DNA from: Mycolicibacterium elephantis DSM 44368
GTDB taxonomy: Bacteria > Actinomycetota > Actinomycetes > Mycobacteriales > Mycobacteriaceae
DNA length: 64,000 bases
Assembly: GCF_004014805.1 (NCBI RefSeq)
Contig: NZ_ATDN01000006.1
Coordinates: forward strand, 62,001-126,000
Reading direction: 5' to 3'
Made by a program: the position numbers and the translations under genes. The notes beneath the pieces are model-generated. The model saw only the letters and a program-made list of their open reading frames with translations, was not told the origin of the DNA and did not search any database. Shown one piece after another: positions 28,953 to 40,544 of this stretch (positions are counted from its first letter, which is position 1; the number at the start of each line of letters is the position of its first letter).

Positions 28953-29554
28953 TCAGGAGGCGAACAGGGGACGTTCGCGTTGGCCGTGCCGTTCGGCCAG
29001 CACGTCGAGCAGCGGATCGGAAAGCTCGCACAATCCTCTGGCGGCCTCGATAGCGAGTTGGTCGCACAGCGGCGCCAGGTCGAACGTCACGGCCGCGACG
29101 TCGCCGGGGTCGAGCGCCAACAAACGTTGCGCGGCCGTCGCCGACCCGGTCATCGTCGTGTAGATCACCGACAGCGCGGTGTGTTCGGGCGGCATGCCGC
29201 TCGCCGCGCCCCGCCCAGCGGGCCCCAGTCCGCGTCCGGCCACACCCGCCGCGCCAGGCGCACGAGCCCGCGGCCCTGCGCGCGTGAGGCCCGTCGTGCC
29301 GCGGGGGCCGGTGTGCGCGCGTCGGTTTCGCGATCGGCCGCTTCGATGCCCAGGCCGCCTCCGCAGACTGCCGCGGCGATCGAGGCGGCCACCAGACCGT
29401 GGGTGCGCACCCGCCTGCGCAGAAACGCCCGCAGCGTCGCAAGGTCACGAACCAAGCCCTCGGCGACCGCCTGCTCGACGCCCCCGGAGTGCACGTGCCC
29501 CCCGGTGGGCAACCGCGAATCCGACAACGTGAGCAGCGTCGTGAGGTTCGTCAT
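28953..29554 (-). pseudogene. ureF: Urease accessory protein UreF, frameshifted by a small deletion
   Basis: The N-terminal part reads well from ATG 29554 ([20 protein letters not shown], then the typical HSGGVEQAV and GRGLVRLARRVWPDADWGPLGG) but runs out of frame near 29213 and stops at 29165. The C-terminal part continues in another frame (ASGMPPEHTALSVIYTTMTGS to RERPLFAS), ending at 28953. Compared with M. tuberculosis UreF as I remember it (211 aa, 636 bp), the segment between LG and SG (HLAVVAGRVGA-type) is missing. The observed 602 bp is 34 bp short, which explains the shift. UreF gates nickel delivery by UreG, so urease activation is probably impaired. Every other urease gene is intact. 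Confidence 0.85.
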
Positions 29555-31275
29555 CAGAACAGGAAATACCGTTGCGCCATCGGCAGTTCCCGGGGCGGAT
29601 CCTGCTGCCACACGTCGCCGTCGATGCGCACCGTGAACGTGTCCGGGTCGACCTCGATGGCCGGCAGCGCGTCGTTGAGCGGCAGGTCGGCCTTGCCGAC
29701 CGCGCGCACGTCCTTGACGGGGACCATGCGGCGGTTGACGGCGAGGCGATCCGCCAACCCGTCCTCGACGGCCTGCGGCGCCACGAAGTGCAGCGAGGTG
29801 GCGGCCGCGGCCACCGGCGCGGCGCCGAACATCGGCCGTGGCAGGACCGGCTGCGGGGTGGGAATCGAGGCGTTTGCGTCTCCCATCGCCGCCCAAGCGA
29901 TCATGCCGCCCTTCAGCACCGCGTGCGGACGCACCCCGAAGTACGCCGGCTCCCACAACACCAGGTCGGCCAGCTTGCCCACCTCGACGGAGCCCACCTC
30001 GTCGTCGAGGCCGTGCGCGACGGCGGGACAGATCGTGTACTTGGCCACGTAGCGGCGCACCCGGTTGTTGTCGGCGGCGTCGTCGCCGGGCAGCGCGCCG
30101 CGGCGGCGCTTCATCACATGTGCGGTCTGCAGGGTACGGATGACCACCTCCCCGATGCGGCCCATGGCCTGGGAGTCGCTGCCGATCATCGAGATCGCGC
30201 CGATATCGTGCAACAGGTCCTCGGCGGCCATCGTCGATGGCCGGATGCGGCTCTCGGCGAACGCGAGATCCTCTGGGACGGCGGGGTTGAGGTGATGGCA
30301 CACCATCAGCATGTCGAGGTGCTCGTCGAGGGTGTTGACGGTGTGCGGCCGGGTGGGGTTGGTCGAACTCGGCAGCACGTTCGGGTGCGCGGCCACCGTG
30401 ATGATGTCGGGCGCGTGCCCGCCGCCCGCGCCCTCGGTGTGATAGGCGTGGATCGACCGGCCGTTGATCGCGCCGATCGTGTCCTCGACGAAACCCGCCT
30501 CGTTGAGCGTGTCGGAATGCAGTGCCACCTGCACCCCGGCCGCGTCGGCCACGCTCAGGCACGCGTCGATGGCCGCGGGTGTGGACCCCCAGTCCTCATG
30601 CAGCTTGAAACCCGAAGCGCCGCCGCGCAATTGCTCCCACATCGCCTCGGCGCTGACCGTATTGCCCTTGCCGAGCAGCGCGACGTTCACCGGCCAGGCG
30701 TCAAGCGACTCCAGCATCCGCCCCAGATGCCATGCGCCGGGGGTGACGGTGGTGGCCTTGCTGCCTTCGGCAGGTCCCGTGCCGCCCGCGATGACGGTGG
30801 TGATGCCCGCGCCGAGCGCCTCCTCCATCAGCTGAGGGCAGATCAGATGCACATGGCAGTCGATGCCTCCGGCGGTGACGATGCGGCCGTTGCCCGCGAT
30901 GATCTCCGTCGACGGCCCGACCACCAGGTCGGGGTGCACCCCCGCCATGATGTCGGGGTTGCCGGCCTTGCCGATGCCGACGATCCGGCCGTCACGAATG
31001 CCGATGTCGGCCTTGATGATTCCCCAGTGATCGATGATGACCGCGCCGGTGATGACGGTGTCGGGGGCGCCGTCGGCCCTGGTCGCACGCGCCTGTCCCA
31101 TCGACTCGCGCAGCACCTTGCCGCCGCCGAACACCGCCTCGTCGCCCGCGAGCCCCGGGCCGCCGCTGCGGTCCTCGGTGATCTCGACGAACAGGTCGGT
31201 GTCGGCGAGCCGGATGCGGTCGCCGGTGGTGGGACCGAACAGCGCGGCGTACCGCGCCCGCGACAGCCGGGTCAT
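29554..31275 (-). CDS. ureC: Urease alpha subunit UreC
   Basis: 573-aa catalytic subunit hydrolysing urea to ammonia and carbamate. Nickel ligands and active-site residues are visible: GIDCHVHL, the carbamylated Lys in [12 protein letters not shown] (about Lys224), [24 protein letters not shown], and the flap His in [13 protein letters not shown]. The ATG at 31275 gives the standard length; upstream codons are the ureB frame. Overlaps ureB by 4 bases, and its stop overlaps the ureF ATG by one base. The active-site set is intact, so the missing function is nickel loading. Confidence 0.96.
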   Translation of the reverse strand: MTRLSRARYAALFGPTTGDRIRLADTDLFVEITEDRSGGPGLAGDEAVFGGGKVLRESMGQARATRADGAPDTVITGAVIIDHWGIIKADIGIRDGRIVGIGKAGNPDIMAGVHPDLVVGPSTEIIAGNGRIVTAGGIDCHVHLICPQLMEEALGAGITTVIAGGTGPAEGSKATTVTPGAWHLGRMLESLDAWPVNVALLGKGNTVSAEAMWEQLRGGASGFKLHEDWGSTPAAIDACLSVADAAGVQVALHSDTLNEAGFVEDTIGAINGRSIHAYHTEGAGGGHAPDIITVAAHPNVLPSSTNPTRPHTVNTLDEHLDMLMVCHHLNPAVPEDLAFAESRIRPSTMAAEDLLHDIGAISMIGSDSQAMGRIGEVVIRTLQTAHVMKRRRGALPGDDAADNNRVRRYVAKYTICPAVAHGLDDEVGSVEVGKLADLVLWEPAYFGVRPHAVLKGGMIAWAAMGDANASIPTPQPVLPRPMFGAAPVAAAATSLHFVAPQAVEDGLADRLAVNRRMVPVKDVRAVGKADLPLNDALPAIEVDPDTFTVRIDGDVWQQDPPRELPMAQRYFLF

Positions 31276-31598
31276 GACGCGTCCAGCCGGCCGGGAGGCG
31301 ACAGCGTCAGCCCGTGCACTTCCCGCGCCCCGTTCATCGGCACCAACGCAACGCGTTGGGTCACACCGGGTTCGAAACGCACCGCGGTGCCCGCGGGAAT
31401 GTCGAGCCGGTGGCCGTGCGCGCCGCCGCGGTCGAACTGCAGCGCCGCGTTGGCCTGCGGCAGGTGTACGTGGCTGCCCACCTGGACGGGGCGGTCGCCG
31501 GTGTTGACCACCTCCATCTCCACGCGCGGTGCGCCGGCGTTGATCTCGATGTCGCCGTCCCCGAACACGACTGCACCGGGCACCATCGGTGCGCTCAC
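31272..31598 (-). CDS. ureB: Urease beta subunit UreB
   Basis: 108-aa small structural subunit of urease. The family pattern [38 protein letters not shown] and [15 protein letters not shown] are all visible. It packs against UreC in the trimeric heteromer. GTG start overlaps the ureA stop by 4 bases, and the ureB stop overlaps the ureC start by 4 bases. Confidence 0.95.
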   Translation of the reverse strand: MSAPMVPGAVVFGDGDIEINAGAPRVEMEVVNTGDRPVQVGSHVHLPQANAALQFDRGGAHGHRLDIPAGTAVRFEPGVTQRVALVPMNGAREVHGLTLSPPGRLDAS

Positions 31599-31897
31599 GA
31601 GATCGGGTGGTGGACGGTGACCAGCTTGGTGCCGTCCGGGAACGTCGCCTCCACTTGGACGTCGTCGAGCATCTCAGGCACCCCTTCCATGACGTCGTCA
31701 CGGCGCAGGACCTCACGGCCGCTGACCATCAACTCCGCGACCGTGCGTCCGTCGCGGGCCCCCTCGAGGATGTGGTCGGTGATCACGGCGACCGCTTCGG
31801 GGTGGTTGAGTTTGAGCCCGCGGGCCTGTCGACGCCGCGCCAACTCGGCGGCATAGGACAGCAACAGCAGGTCCTGCTCATGCGGTGTCAAACGCAT
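31595..31897 (-). CDS. ureA: Urease gamma subunit UreA
   Basis: 100-aa subunit matching the usual UreA length. It begins [20 protein letters not shown] and ends with the conserved [17 protein letters not shown] 31897 is chosen because an upstream ATG (31939) would add residues not found in the family. First gene of ureABC. A thioesterase gene starts 54 bases before it, so the two may share a promoter. Confidence 0.95.
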   Translation of the reverse strand: MRLTPHEQDLLLLSYAAELARRRQARGLKLNHPEAVAVITDHILEGARDGRTVAELMVSGREVLRRDDVMEGVPEMLDDVQVEATFPDGTKLVTVHHPIS

Positions 31898-31951
31898 AGT
31901 CGGCGATATTGCCATGCCGCGCACGGGACAGCAGCGCAAGCAATGCGCTTG

Positions 31952-32356
31952 TTACTCCGCGGGCATGTTCTGCAGCCGCACCTGGCCGAGCGCCACCACC
32001 CGGTCGTTGTCGTCGGTGATCGTGATCTGCCACAGCTGTTGACGCCGGCCGCGGTGGATCGGGCGGGACAGCGCCGTGACCGTGCCCGAGGAGATCGCGC
32101 GCAGGAAATCGGTGTTGTTGTTGACCCCCACCACGTGACCGCCGCCGTGCTCGCTGAGCCAGAGTTGCCCGGACACGCTGGCCAGGCTCTCGATGATCGA
32201 GCAGTACACCCCGCCGTGCACGATGCCCCACGGTTGCAGCAGCCTGTCGTCGATGGTCAACTGCGCGGTCCCGCCGTCGGGGCTGAGCTCGAGAAATCTC
32301 AGGCCGAGTTCGCTGTCGAATCCCTTGCCGAGTTCGGCCGGTACGTCGATGGTCAC
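31952..32356 (-). CDS. PaaI-like hotdog thioesterase
   Basis: 134-aa hotdog-fold acyl-CoA thioesterase of the PaaI/4HBT group, corresponding to M. tuberculosis Rv1847. The active-site motif WGIVHGGVYCSIIESLAS and the strand GVNNNTDFLRAISSGTVTA are clear. The substrate is unknown. GTG 32356 is chosen; an in-frame extension to 32536 would run through a strong terminator hairpin and is rejected. Its own start lies 57 bases downstream of that terminator, and ureA follows. Confidence 0.88.
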   Translation of the reverse strand: MTIDVPAELGKGFDSELGLRFLELSPDGGTAQLTIDDRLLQPWGIVHGGVYCSIIESLASVSGQLWLSEHGGGHVVGVNNNTDFLRAISSGTVTALSRPIHRGRRQQLWQITITDDNDRVVALGQVRLQNMPAE

Positions 32357-32412
32357 GCGATCGTGTCTACACGTCCTCGCCGCGGCGCTGCCTTCAGGGG
32401 GCGAACGGTACG

Positions 32413-32519
32413 AAGAAATCGGACGGGCCCCACACCAGTGGTGCGGGGCCCGTCCTTGGTGTGGACCGGGAGTCACTGCAGCCCTCAGGACTCCGGCGCG
32501 GTCCGGTGGTTGTTCGGTC
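32413..32519 (-). ncRNA. mrsI: Iron-responsive small RNA, likely MrsI ortholog
   Basis: No gene fills the 187 bp between the thioesterase start and the ferric-reductase-like stop, but on the minus strand there is a promoter (TTGCTT, 18-bp spacer, TATTGT at 32526-32531), an IdeR box over it, about 100 transcribed bases and a strong terminator. M. tuberculosis MrsI (ncRv11846) lies between Rv1846c and Rv1847 in the matching orientation, is about 100 nt and is induced by low iron through IdeR. Position, orientation, length and regulation all agree. The start site (about 32519) and the seed were not determined here. Confidence 0.8.
32421..32455 (-). terminator. Terminator of the predicted small RNA
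   Basis: A 16-bp stem (32421-32436 with 32440-32455, one mismatch) with a 3-nt loop, followed on the minus strand by GATTTCTT. A perfect rho-independent signature, unusually strong for this genome; ends transcripts from 32519 and any read-through from the ferric-reductase-like gene. Confidence 0.85.
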
Positions 32520-32525
32520 CAGCCA

Positions 32526-32555
32526 ACAATAGGCAAGGCTTACCTAATTAAGCAA
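32526..32555 (-). promoter_or_regulatory. IdeR box and promoter of the predicted small RNA
   Basis: The sequence ATAGGCAAGGCTTACCTAA (32529-32547) matches the IdeR/DtxR consensus TTAGGTTAGSCTAACCTAA at 15 of 19 positions. It overlaps the -10 (32526-32531) and the spacer, with the -35 at 32550-32555 on the minus strand. Iron-loaded IdeR would repress here. The box also overlaps the stop codon of the preceding gene. Confidence 0.8.
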
Positions 32556-33323
32556 GACCTTTCGCGCGGCCATGCGAGATGTTCCCCGGACCGGCAGCCC
32601 GAAGTCGGCGAACGCGTCGAGCACCGCCTGGCTGCGCTGCATGCTGGTGAGCTCGCTGCATCCGGCCAGCAGCGGCATCCGGGTGGCCGCGCTGACCACG
32701 GCCGTGCCGACGGCGTGCCACATCGAGGCGACCGACATCGCCCCGCCGCTCACGTCGGCCAGCTTGGTGAACAGCGGCTCGAGGGCGCGGTGGCTGCGGT
32801 GGGCGATCCACGTCGTCAGCGCCGCCTCGCTCGGCAAGGCCACGATCCCGTCGCGCGCGGGGTTGGTCACCCGCACGGCCCTGCGCGCGGCGAAGAACGG
32901 ATCGTCCGGCAGGGCCCGCAACGTCGGGTCGACGACGCCGACCCAGTCGATGGCGCCTTCGGAGTCGACATGCACCCACAGGTTCTCCAGGCCGGTATCC
33001 CACGCGCGCGCCTCGAGCACGACGAGCGGGATCACCCGTCCCACGACGACGTGGGCGAACGTGGCCGCCAACTGCTGAGCCACCGCGGCCGGGCTGTCGG
33101 TTTCCTCGGCGCCGACATCGAACATCGTCTGCAGGCGGTCGGTGGTCACCGCCTCGGTCAGCGGCCACCACCGCCGGCGCGACAGGTCGCCCATCACCGC
33201 GACGCCATAGACTCGCGGACAATCGGGATAGAGCTCGCGCAGGCGCCGGCTCGATTCGTGCAGGGGCATCGGTTGCTTGATCGTCATGCTGGCGATCAGC
33301 GGATCGTCGACCGCGACTGTCAT
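32544..33323 (-). CDS. FhuF-like ferric iron reductase domain protein
   Basis: 259-aa soluble protein resembling the FhuF/IucA-IucC C-terminal family of siderophore-iron reductases: LWVHVDSEGAIDWVGV in the middle and SMWHAVGTAVVSAATRMP late. The Cys-Cys...Cys iron-sulphur signature seen at the C terminus of FhuF is not present (a single Cys in LLAGCSEL), so reduction by the usual cluster is doubtful; it may instead handle siderophore iron some other way. ATG 33323 is chosen over GTG 33329 because GGGAGG is well spaced for it. An IdeR box 22 bases upstream predicts induction in low iron. Confidence 0.65.
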   Translation of the reverse strand: MTVAVDDPLIASMTIKQPMPLHESSRRLRELYPDCPRVYGVAVMGDLSRRRWWPLTEAVTTDRLQTMFDVGAEETDSPAAVAQQLAATFAHVVVGRVIPLVVLEARAWDTGLENLWVHVDSEGAIDWVGVVDPTLRALPDDPFFAARRAVRVTNPARDGIVALPSEAALTTWIAHRSHRALEPLFTKLADVSGGAMSVASMWHAVGTAVVSAATRMPLLAGCSELTSMQRSQAVLDAFADFGLPVRGTSRMAARKVLLN

Positions 33324-33344
33324 GCGCACCTCCCAAAGCGTTAC

Positions 33345-33363
33345 TTAGGTTAGGCTTACTATA
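33345..33363 (-). promoter_or_regulatory. IdeR (iron) box upstream of FhuF-like gene
   Basis: TTAGGTTAGGCTTACTATA matches the IdeR consensus TTAGGTTAGSCTAACCTAA at 15 of 19 positions, with a perfect left half. It ends 22 bases before the ATG of the FhuF-like gene, where a repressor would block its promoter in iron-replete cells. Confidence 0.82.
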
Positions 33364-33491
33364 GTGCTCTGCATGGCGAGGGCCAGACCGTGTGACTGGA
33401 CTCACAAGACGCCGAGAAGCAGTGGTGAGCGCGTCGAAAATGGTCGACCGGGAACGGGCATGGCGATCCGCGGAAAGGGATACGACGCACC

Positions 33492-33508
33492 GTAGTAAAG
33501 CAGTAGTA
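33492..33508 (+). promoter_or_regulatory. GTAGTA repeats upstream of blaI (candidate BlaI operator)
   Basis: GTAGTA occurs at 33492-33497 and 33503-33508, 11 bp apart on the same face, ending 36 bases before the blaI ATG. M. tuberculosis BlaI is autoregulated through TACTA/TAGTA-type sites, so these repeats are plausible operators. The link is inferred from position and partial motif match. Confidence 0.5.
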
Positions 33509-33543
33509 AGCTGGACCGCAGTCTCTAGGAGAGAACATTTCGC

Positions 33544-33960
33544 ATGGCCAAATTGACGCGTCTAGGGGACCTTGAACGCGAGGTGATGGACCATCTGTGG
33601 TCCGCCCCCGAGCCCCAGACCGTGCGGCAGGTCCACGAGGCCTTGTCGGCGCGGCGCGACCTGGCCTACACCACGATCATGACCGTGCTGCAGCGGCTCG
33701 CGAAGAAGAACCTGGTGGTGCAGCACCGCGACGATCGCGCCCACCGCTACGCACCCACTCACGGCCGCGACGAACTGGTCGCCGGCCTGATGGTCGACGC
33801 GCTCGACCAGGCAGCGGACTCGGGAAGCCGCGAAGCAGCGCTCGTGCATTTCGTCGAGCGGGTCGGCGCCGACGAGGCGGCCGCGTTGCGTCGTGCGCTG
33901 GCCGACCTGGAAAGCAAGGACGGCATTCCTCCGGTCGCTGGCAATTCAGGCACCGACTGA
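33544..33960 (+). CDS. blaI: BlaI/MecI-type transcriptional repressor
   Basis: 138-aa winged-helix repressor, same length as M. tuberculosis BlaI (Rv1846c). Conserved start TRLGDLEREVMDHLW, recognition region ARRDLAYTTIMTVLQRLAKKNLV (read as DLAYTTIMTVLQRLAKK) and a C-terminal dimerisation helix set. In M. tuberculosis it represses blaC, its own operon and ATP synthase genes, and is inactivated by BlaR after beta-lactam exposure. ATG with GGAGAG upstream. blaR follows 14 bases later. No beta-lactamase gene is in the window. Confidence 0.93.
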   Translation: MAKLTRLGDLEREVMDHLWSAPEPQTVRQVHEALSARRDLAYTTIMTVLQRLAKKNLVVQHRDDRAHRYAPTHGRDELVAGLMVDALDQAADSGSREAALVHFVERVGADEAAALRRALADLESKDGIPPVAGNSGTD

Positions 33961-33974
33961 GAGAGACTGACAGC

Positions 33975-34919
33975 GTGTCCGCGCTGGCCTTCACCGTCAT
34001 GGCGCTGGTCCTGTCCGGACCAGTGCCGGGCCTGCTGGCCAGGGCGACATGGCCGGCGCGTGCCCCAAGGGCCGCCATCGTGCTGTGGCAGGCGATCGCG
34101 CTCGCGGCCGTACTATCCGCGTTCTCCGCGGGCATCGCCATCGCCAGCCGGCTCTTCGAGCCCGGCACCGACGGCAGGCCGACGGCGTACATCTTCAGCG
34201 AAATCGATGCGCTGGGTTGGCCGTTGTGGACCGCCTACGTGTTGGTCTTCGCGCTGACCCTGGTGATCGGCGCGCGGCTGGCCCTCGCCGTGTTGCAGGT
34301 GGCCATCGCCACCCGGCGTCGTCGCGCACATCACCGCATGGTCGTGGACCTGGTCGGCAAATCCCGCACGTGCCACCACCTGCCGGCAGCGGGCTACGGG
34401 CTGCGCATCCTGGACGTGGATCAGCCGCTGGCCTACTGTCTGCCCGGCGTGCGCAGCCGGGTCGTGGTCAGCGAGGGCACCCTGACGGCGTTGGCGGACA
34501 ACGAGTTCGCCGCGATCATGTCCCACGAACGCGCCCATCTGCGGGCCCGCCACGACCTGGTGCTGGAGATGTTCACGGCCGTGCACGCCGCGTTCCCGCG
34601 GTTGGTTCGCAGCGCCAGCGCGCTGGGCGCCGTCCGGCTGCTGATCGAGATGTTGGCCGACGACGCCGCGGTGCGCGCCGCCGGTCCCACTCCCCTGGCC
34701 CGTGCCCTGGTCGCCTGCGCGGGCGGGCATACCCCGTCGGGTGCGCTGGCCGCGGGTGGGCCGACGACGCTGCTGCGCGTACGCCGCCTGGCCGGGCGCG
34801 GCAACAGCCTGGCGCTGGGCATGGCGGCGTACCTGGCCGCGGCGGCGGTGTTGGTGGTGCCGACCTACGCCGTGGCGCTGCCCTGGCTGACCGAACTCCA
34901 CCGGCTCTTCACCGCATAG
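33975..34919 (+). CDS. blaR: BlaR-type M56 membrane metalloprotease
   Basis: 314-aa membrane protein with about four hydrophobic segments and a zinc protease motif HERAH (His184-His188), which fits peptidase M56. It lacks the large extracellular penicillin-sensor domain of staphylococcal BlaR1, as does M. tuberculosis BlaR (Rv1845c). It is expected to cleave BlaI. GTG start 14 bases after blaI; longer open frames to 33597 lie within blaI. Confidence 0.88.
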   Translation: MSALAFTVMALVLSGPVPGLLARATWPARAPRAAIVLWQAIALAAVLSAFSAGIAIASRLFEPGTDGRPTAYIFSEIDALGWPLWTAYVLVFALTLVIGARLALAVLQVAIATRRRRAHHRMVVDLVGKSRTCHHLPAAGYGLRILDVDQPLAYCLPGVRSRVVVSEGTLTALADNEFAAIMSHERAHLRARHDLVLEMFTAVHAAFPRLVRSASALGAVRLLIEMLADDAAVRAAGPTPLARALVACAGGHTPSGALAAGGPTTLLRVRRLAGRGNSLALGMAAYLAAAAVLVVPTYAVALPWLTELHRLFTA

Positions 34920-34991
34920 GGATCCATCAGGCCCCTATCGGACCCCGTGAGGAAGCGTTGCCCCACAACAAAACAACGAAAGGCTGCCCGA

Positions 34992-36455
34992 ATGAGCTCT
35001 GACGACACTGCCTCCACCACCGGTACCGCTCAGATCGGGGTCACCGGCCTCGCCGTGATGGGCTCCAACATCGCACGCAACTTCGCCCGGCACGGATACA
35101 CGGTCGCGCTGCACAACCGTTCCGTCGCCAAGACCGATGCGCTGCTGGCCGAGCACGGCTCCGAGGGCAAGTTCGTCCGCAGCGAGACCATCGCCGAATT
35201 TCTTGACGCGCTGGAGAAGCCGCGCCGGGTGTTGATCATGGTCAAGGCCGGGGAGGCGACCGACGCCGTGATCAACGAACTCGCCGACGCGATGGAAGAG
35301 GGCGACATCATCATCGACGGCGGCAACGCGCTCTACACCGACACCATCCGTCGGGAGAAGGCGATGCGGGAGCGCGGGCTGCACTTCGTCGGCGCGGGCA
35401 TCTCCGGCGGTGAGGAAGGCGCGCTCAACGGGCCGTCGATCATGCCGGGCGGCCCCAAGGAGTCCTACGAGAGCCTCGGCCCGCTGCTCGAGGAGATCTC
35501 CGCGCACGTCGACGGCGTGCCGTGCTGCACGCACATCGGGCCCGACGGGGCAGGGCATTTCGTGAAGATGGTGCACAACGGCATCGAGTACTCCGACATG
35601 CAGCTCATCGGCGAGGCCTACCAGTTGCTGCGCGACGGGCTGGGCAAGTCCGCGGGCGAGATCGCCGACGTGTTCGACGAGTGGAACTCCGGCGACCTGG
35701 ACAGCTTCCTGGTCGAGATCACCGCGAAGGTGCTGCGCCAGGTCGACGCCAAAACCGGTAAGCCGCTGGTCGACGTCATCGTCGACGAGGCCGAGCAGAA
35801 GGGCACCGGGCGCTGGACGGTGAAGTCCGCGCTGGACCTGGGTGTGCCCGTGACCGGCATCGCCGAGGCCGTGTTCGCCCGCGCCCTTTCCGGGTCCGTC
35901 GCCCAGCGGCGGGCCACGACCGGACTGGCCTCGGGGGATCTGGGTGAAAAGCCCAGCGACGCAGCCCAGTTCACCGAGGACGTGCGCCAGGCGCTGTACG
36001 CGTCGAAGATCGTGGCGTACGCGCAGGGCTTCAACCAAATTCAGGCCGGCAGCGCCGAACACAACTGGAACGTCAACCCCGGCGATCTGGCCACCATCTG
36101 GCGCGGCGGGTGCATCATCCGCGCCAAGTTCCTCAACCGGATAAAGGACGCCTACGACACCGATCCCGACCTGGCCACGTTGCTCGCCGCGCCGTACTTC
36201 CGCAGCGCGGTCGAGTCGGCGATCGACAGCTGGCGCCGCGTCGTCGTCACCGCCACCCGATTGGGCATCCCGATCCCCGGGTTCTCCTCGGCGTTGTCCT
36301 ACTACGATGCGCTGCGCACCGAGCGGCTGCCCGCGGCGCTGATCCAGGGGCTGCGCGACTACTTCGGCGCGCACACCTACGCGCGGATCGACGCCGACCG
36401 CGACAAGAAGTTCCACACCCTGTGGAGCGGCGACCGCACCGAGGTCGAGGCCTGA
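34992..36455 (+). CDS. gnd1: 6-phosphogluconate dehydrogenase, decarboxylating
   Basis: 487-aa NADP-dependent pentose phosphate pathway enzyme giving ribulose 5-phosphate, NADPH and CO2. N-terminal Rossmann GVTGLAVMGSNIARNFARHG, the active-site GAGISGGEEGA and MVHNGIEYSDMQLIGEAYQL, and the C-terminal substrate/dimer arm ending FHTLWSGDRTEVEA. Corresponds to M. tuberculosis gnd1 (Rv1844c). ATG 34992 has GAAAGG upstream; an in-frame ATG at 34947 is less conserved. Next gene is guaB1. Confidence 0.95.
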   Translation: MSSDDTASTTGTAQIGVTGLAVMGSNIARNFARHGYTVALHNRSVAKTDALLAEHGSEGKFVRSETIAEFLDALEKPRRVLIMVKAGEATDAVINELADAMEEGDIIIDGGNALYTDTIRREKAMRERGLHFVGAGISGGEEGALNGPSIMPGGPKESYESLGPLLEEISAHVDGVPCCTHIGPDGAGHFVKMVHNGIEYSDMQLIGEAYQLLRDGLGKSAGEIADVFDEWNSGDLDSFLVEITAKVLRQVDAKTGKPLVDVIVDEAEQKGTGRWTVKSALDLGVPVTGIAEAVFARALSGSVAQRRATTGLASGDLGEKPSDAAQFTEDVRQALYASKIVAYAQGFNQIQAGSAEHNWNVNPGDLATIWRGGCIIRAKFLNRIKDAYDTDPDLATLLAAPYFRSAVESAIDSWRRVVVTATRLGIPIPGFSSALSYYDALRTERLPAALIQGLRDYFGAHTYARIDADRDKKFHTLWSGDRTEVEA

Positions 36456-37940
<1,485 letters not shown>

Positions 37941-38009
37941 GCCAGCGCGCACCGGATTCACCCCGCTACGATGATTTCCTCAGCACTCGACTACTCGAAA
38001 GGGAACCCG

Positions 38010-38133
38010 TGCCGCAGGCACCCGTCGAGGCCGTGAGCTTGTCGGCCGAGCGGCCCGGTCACGAGCCTTCCGACGCCGAGCCCTCTTCTAGCCAGCCGGG
38101 CATCAGGCCCGGCGATCCCGAGGCGAGGCGGCG

Positions 38134-38137
<4 letters not shown>
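38010..38137 (+). CDS. Small Pro-rich peptide translationally coupled to the CNNM/CBS gene
   Basis: A 42-codon frame starts with GTG at 38010, with GAAAGGGA 7 bases upstream, and ends with a TGA that overlaps the ATG of the next gene by 4 bases. About 86% of its third positions are G or C, like the neighbours. The predicted peptide [17 protein letters not shown]... is hydrophilic and proline-rich, with no signal or membrane segment. It may be a real small protein or only a leader that couples translation; no homolog is recognised. Confidence 0.4.
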
Positions 38138-39491
<1,354 letters not shown>

Positions 39492-39492
<1 letters not shown>

Positions 39493-40544
39493 TGGGCGAC
39501 TTGTTCGGCGTGCTGCTGACGATCGTGCTGCTCGGCGCGAACGCGTTCTTCGTCGCCTCGGAGTTCGCGCTGATCTCCGCGCGCCGCGACCGACTCGAGG
39601 CGCTCGCCGAGAACGGCAAGAAGAGCGCGGTCACGGTGATCAGGGCCGGCGAGCACCTGTCGTTGATGCTGGCCGGCTCGCAACTCGGCATCACGATCTG
39701 TTCGATCCTGCTCGGACGCGTCGGCGAGCCCGCCGTCGCGCACCTGCTGGAGAAACCGTTCGACCTGATCGGGATCTCCGACGCGGTGCTGCACACGGTG
39801 TCGTTCTTCGTCGCGCTGGGCATCGTCGTCACCCTGCACGTGCTGCTCGGCGAGATGGTGCCGAAGAACATCGCGATCGCCGGCCCGGAGACCACCGCGA
39901 TGCTGCTGATCCCGACGTATCTGGTGTGGATCCGGATGGCCAGGCCGCTGATCGCGTTCTACAACTGGTGCGCCAACGCGACGTTGCGCATGTTCCGCGT
40001 TGAGCCCAAGGACGAACTGGACATCACCGTCTCGACGGTCGAACTGTCGGAGATGATCGCCGAGTCGGTGTCGGAGGGGCTGCTCGACCCCGAGGAACAC
40101 GGCCGGCTGACCCGAGCCCTGCAGATCCGCAACCGGGTGGTCAACGACGTCGCCGTGCCGCTTGGCGAGATCCGGACGGTGCCGGTGGCCCGCGAGGGTG
40201 CAGGCCCGACCGTCGGCGCCATCGAGGACGCGCTGACCGAGACCGGCTACTCGCGGTTCCCGGTCGCCGACAAGAACGGCAACTACCTCGGCTACCTGCA
40301 CATCAAGGACGTATTGCCCCTGGTCAACGACCCAGAGGCGGTGCTGGACGCGACGATGGTGCGGCCGTTGCCGCGGGTGCCCGCCTCAACGCCGCTGCCC
40401 GACGCGCTGTCGCGACTGCGGCGCCGCAATGCCCACCTCGCGCTGGTCACCGACCGGGACGGCACGGTGTCGGCGATGGTGGCGCTGGAAGATCTGGTCG
40501 AGGACCTGGTCGGCACCGTGCGTGACGGGACGCACCGTGTCTGA
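39492..40544 (+). CDS. CNNM/CBS-domain membrane protein, partner of preceding gene
   Basis: 350-aa CNNM (DUF21) membrane domain plus CBS pair (TVALEDL-type motif VALEDLVEDLVGTV near residue 330), without the CorC_HlyC extension seen in its neighbour. Corresponds to Rv1841c. The ATG begins inside the neighbour's stop. The two probably act together, perhaps as a metal-transport dimer; that is inference from coupling. The stop TGA (40542-40544) lies within the first of three tandem copies of a TCTGATGTCGCGC-containing unit. Confidence 0.88.

Noticed and set aside
29572-31620. Long plus-strand frame across ureC/ureB
   Set aside because: Mirror frame of the urease genes on the other strand; no motifs, no RBS, and the urease genes are unmistakable.
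33975-34919. BlaR as a full beta-lactam sensor
   Set aside because: The protein ends after the protease domain and membrane helices; there is no penicillin-binding domain.
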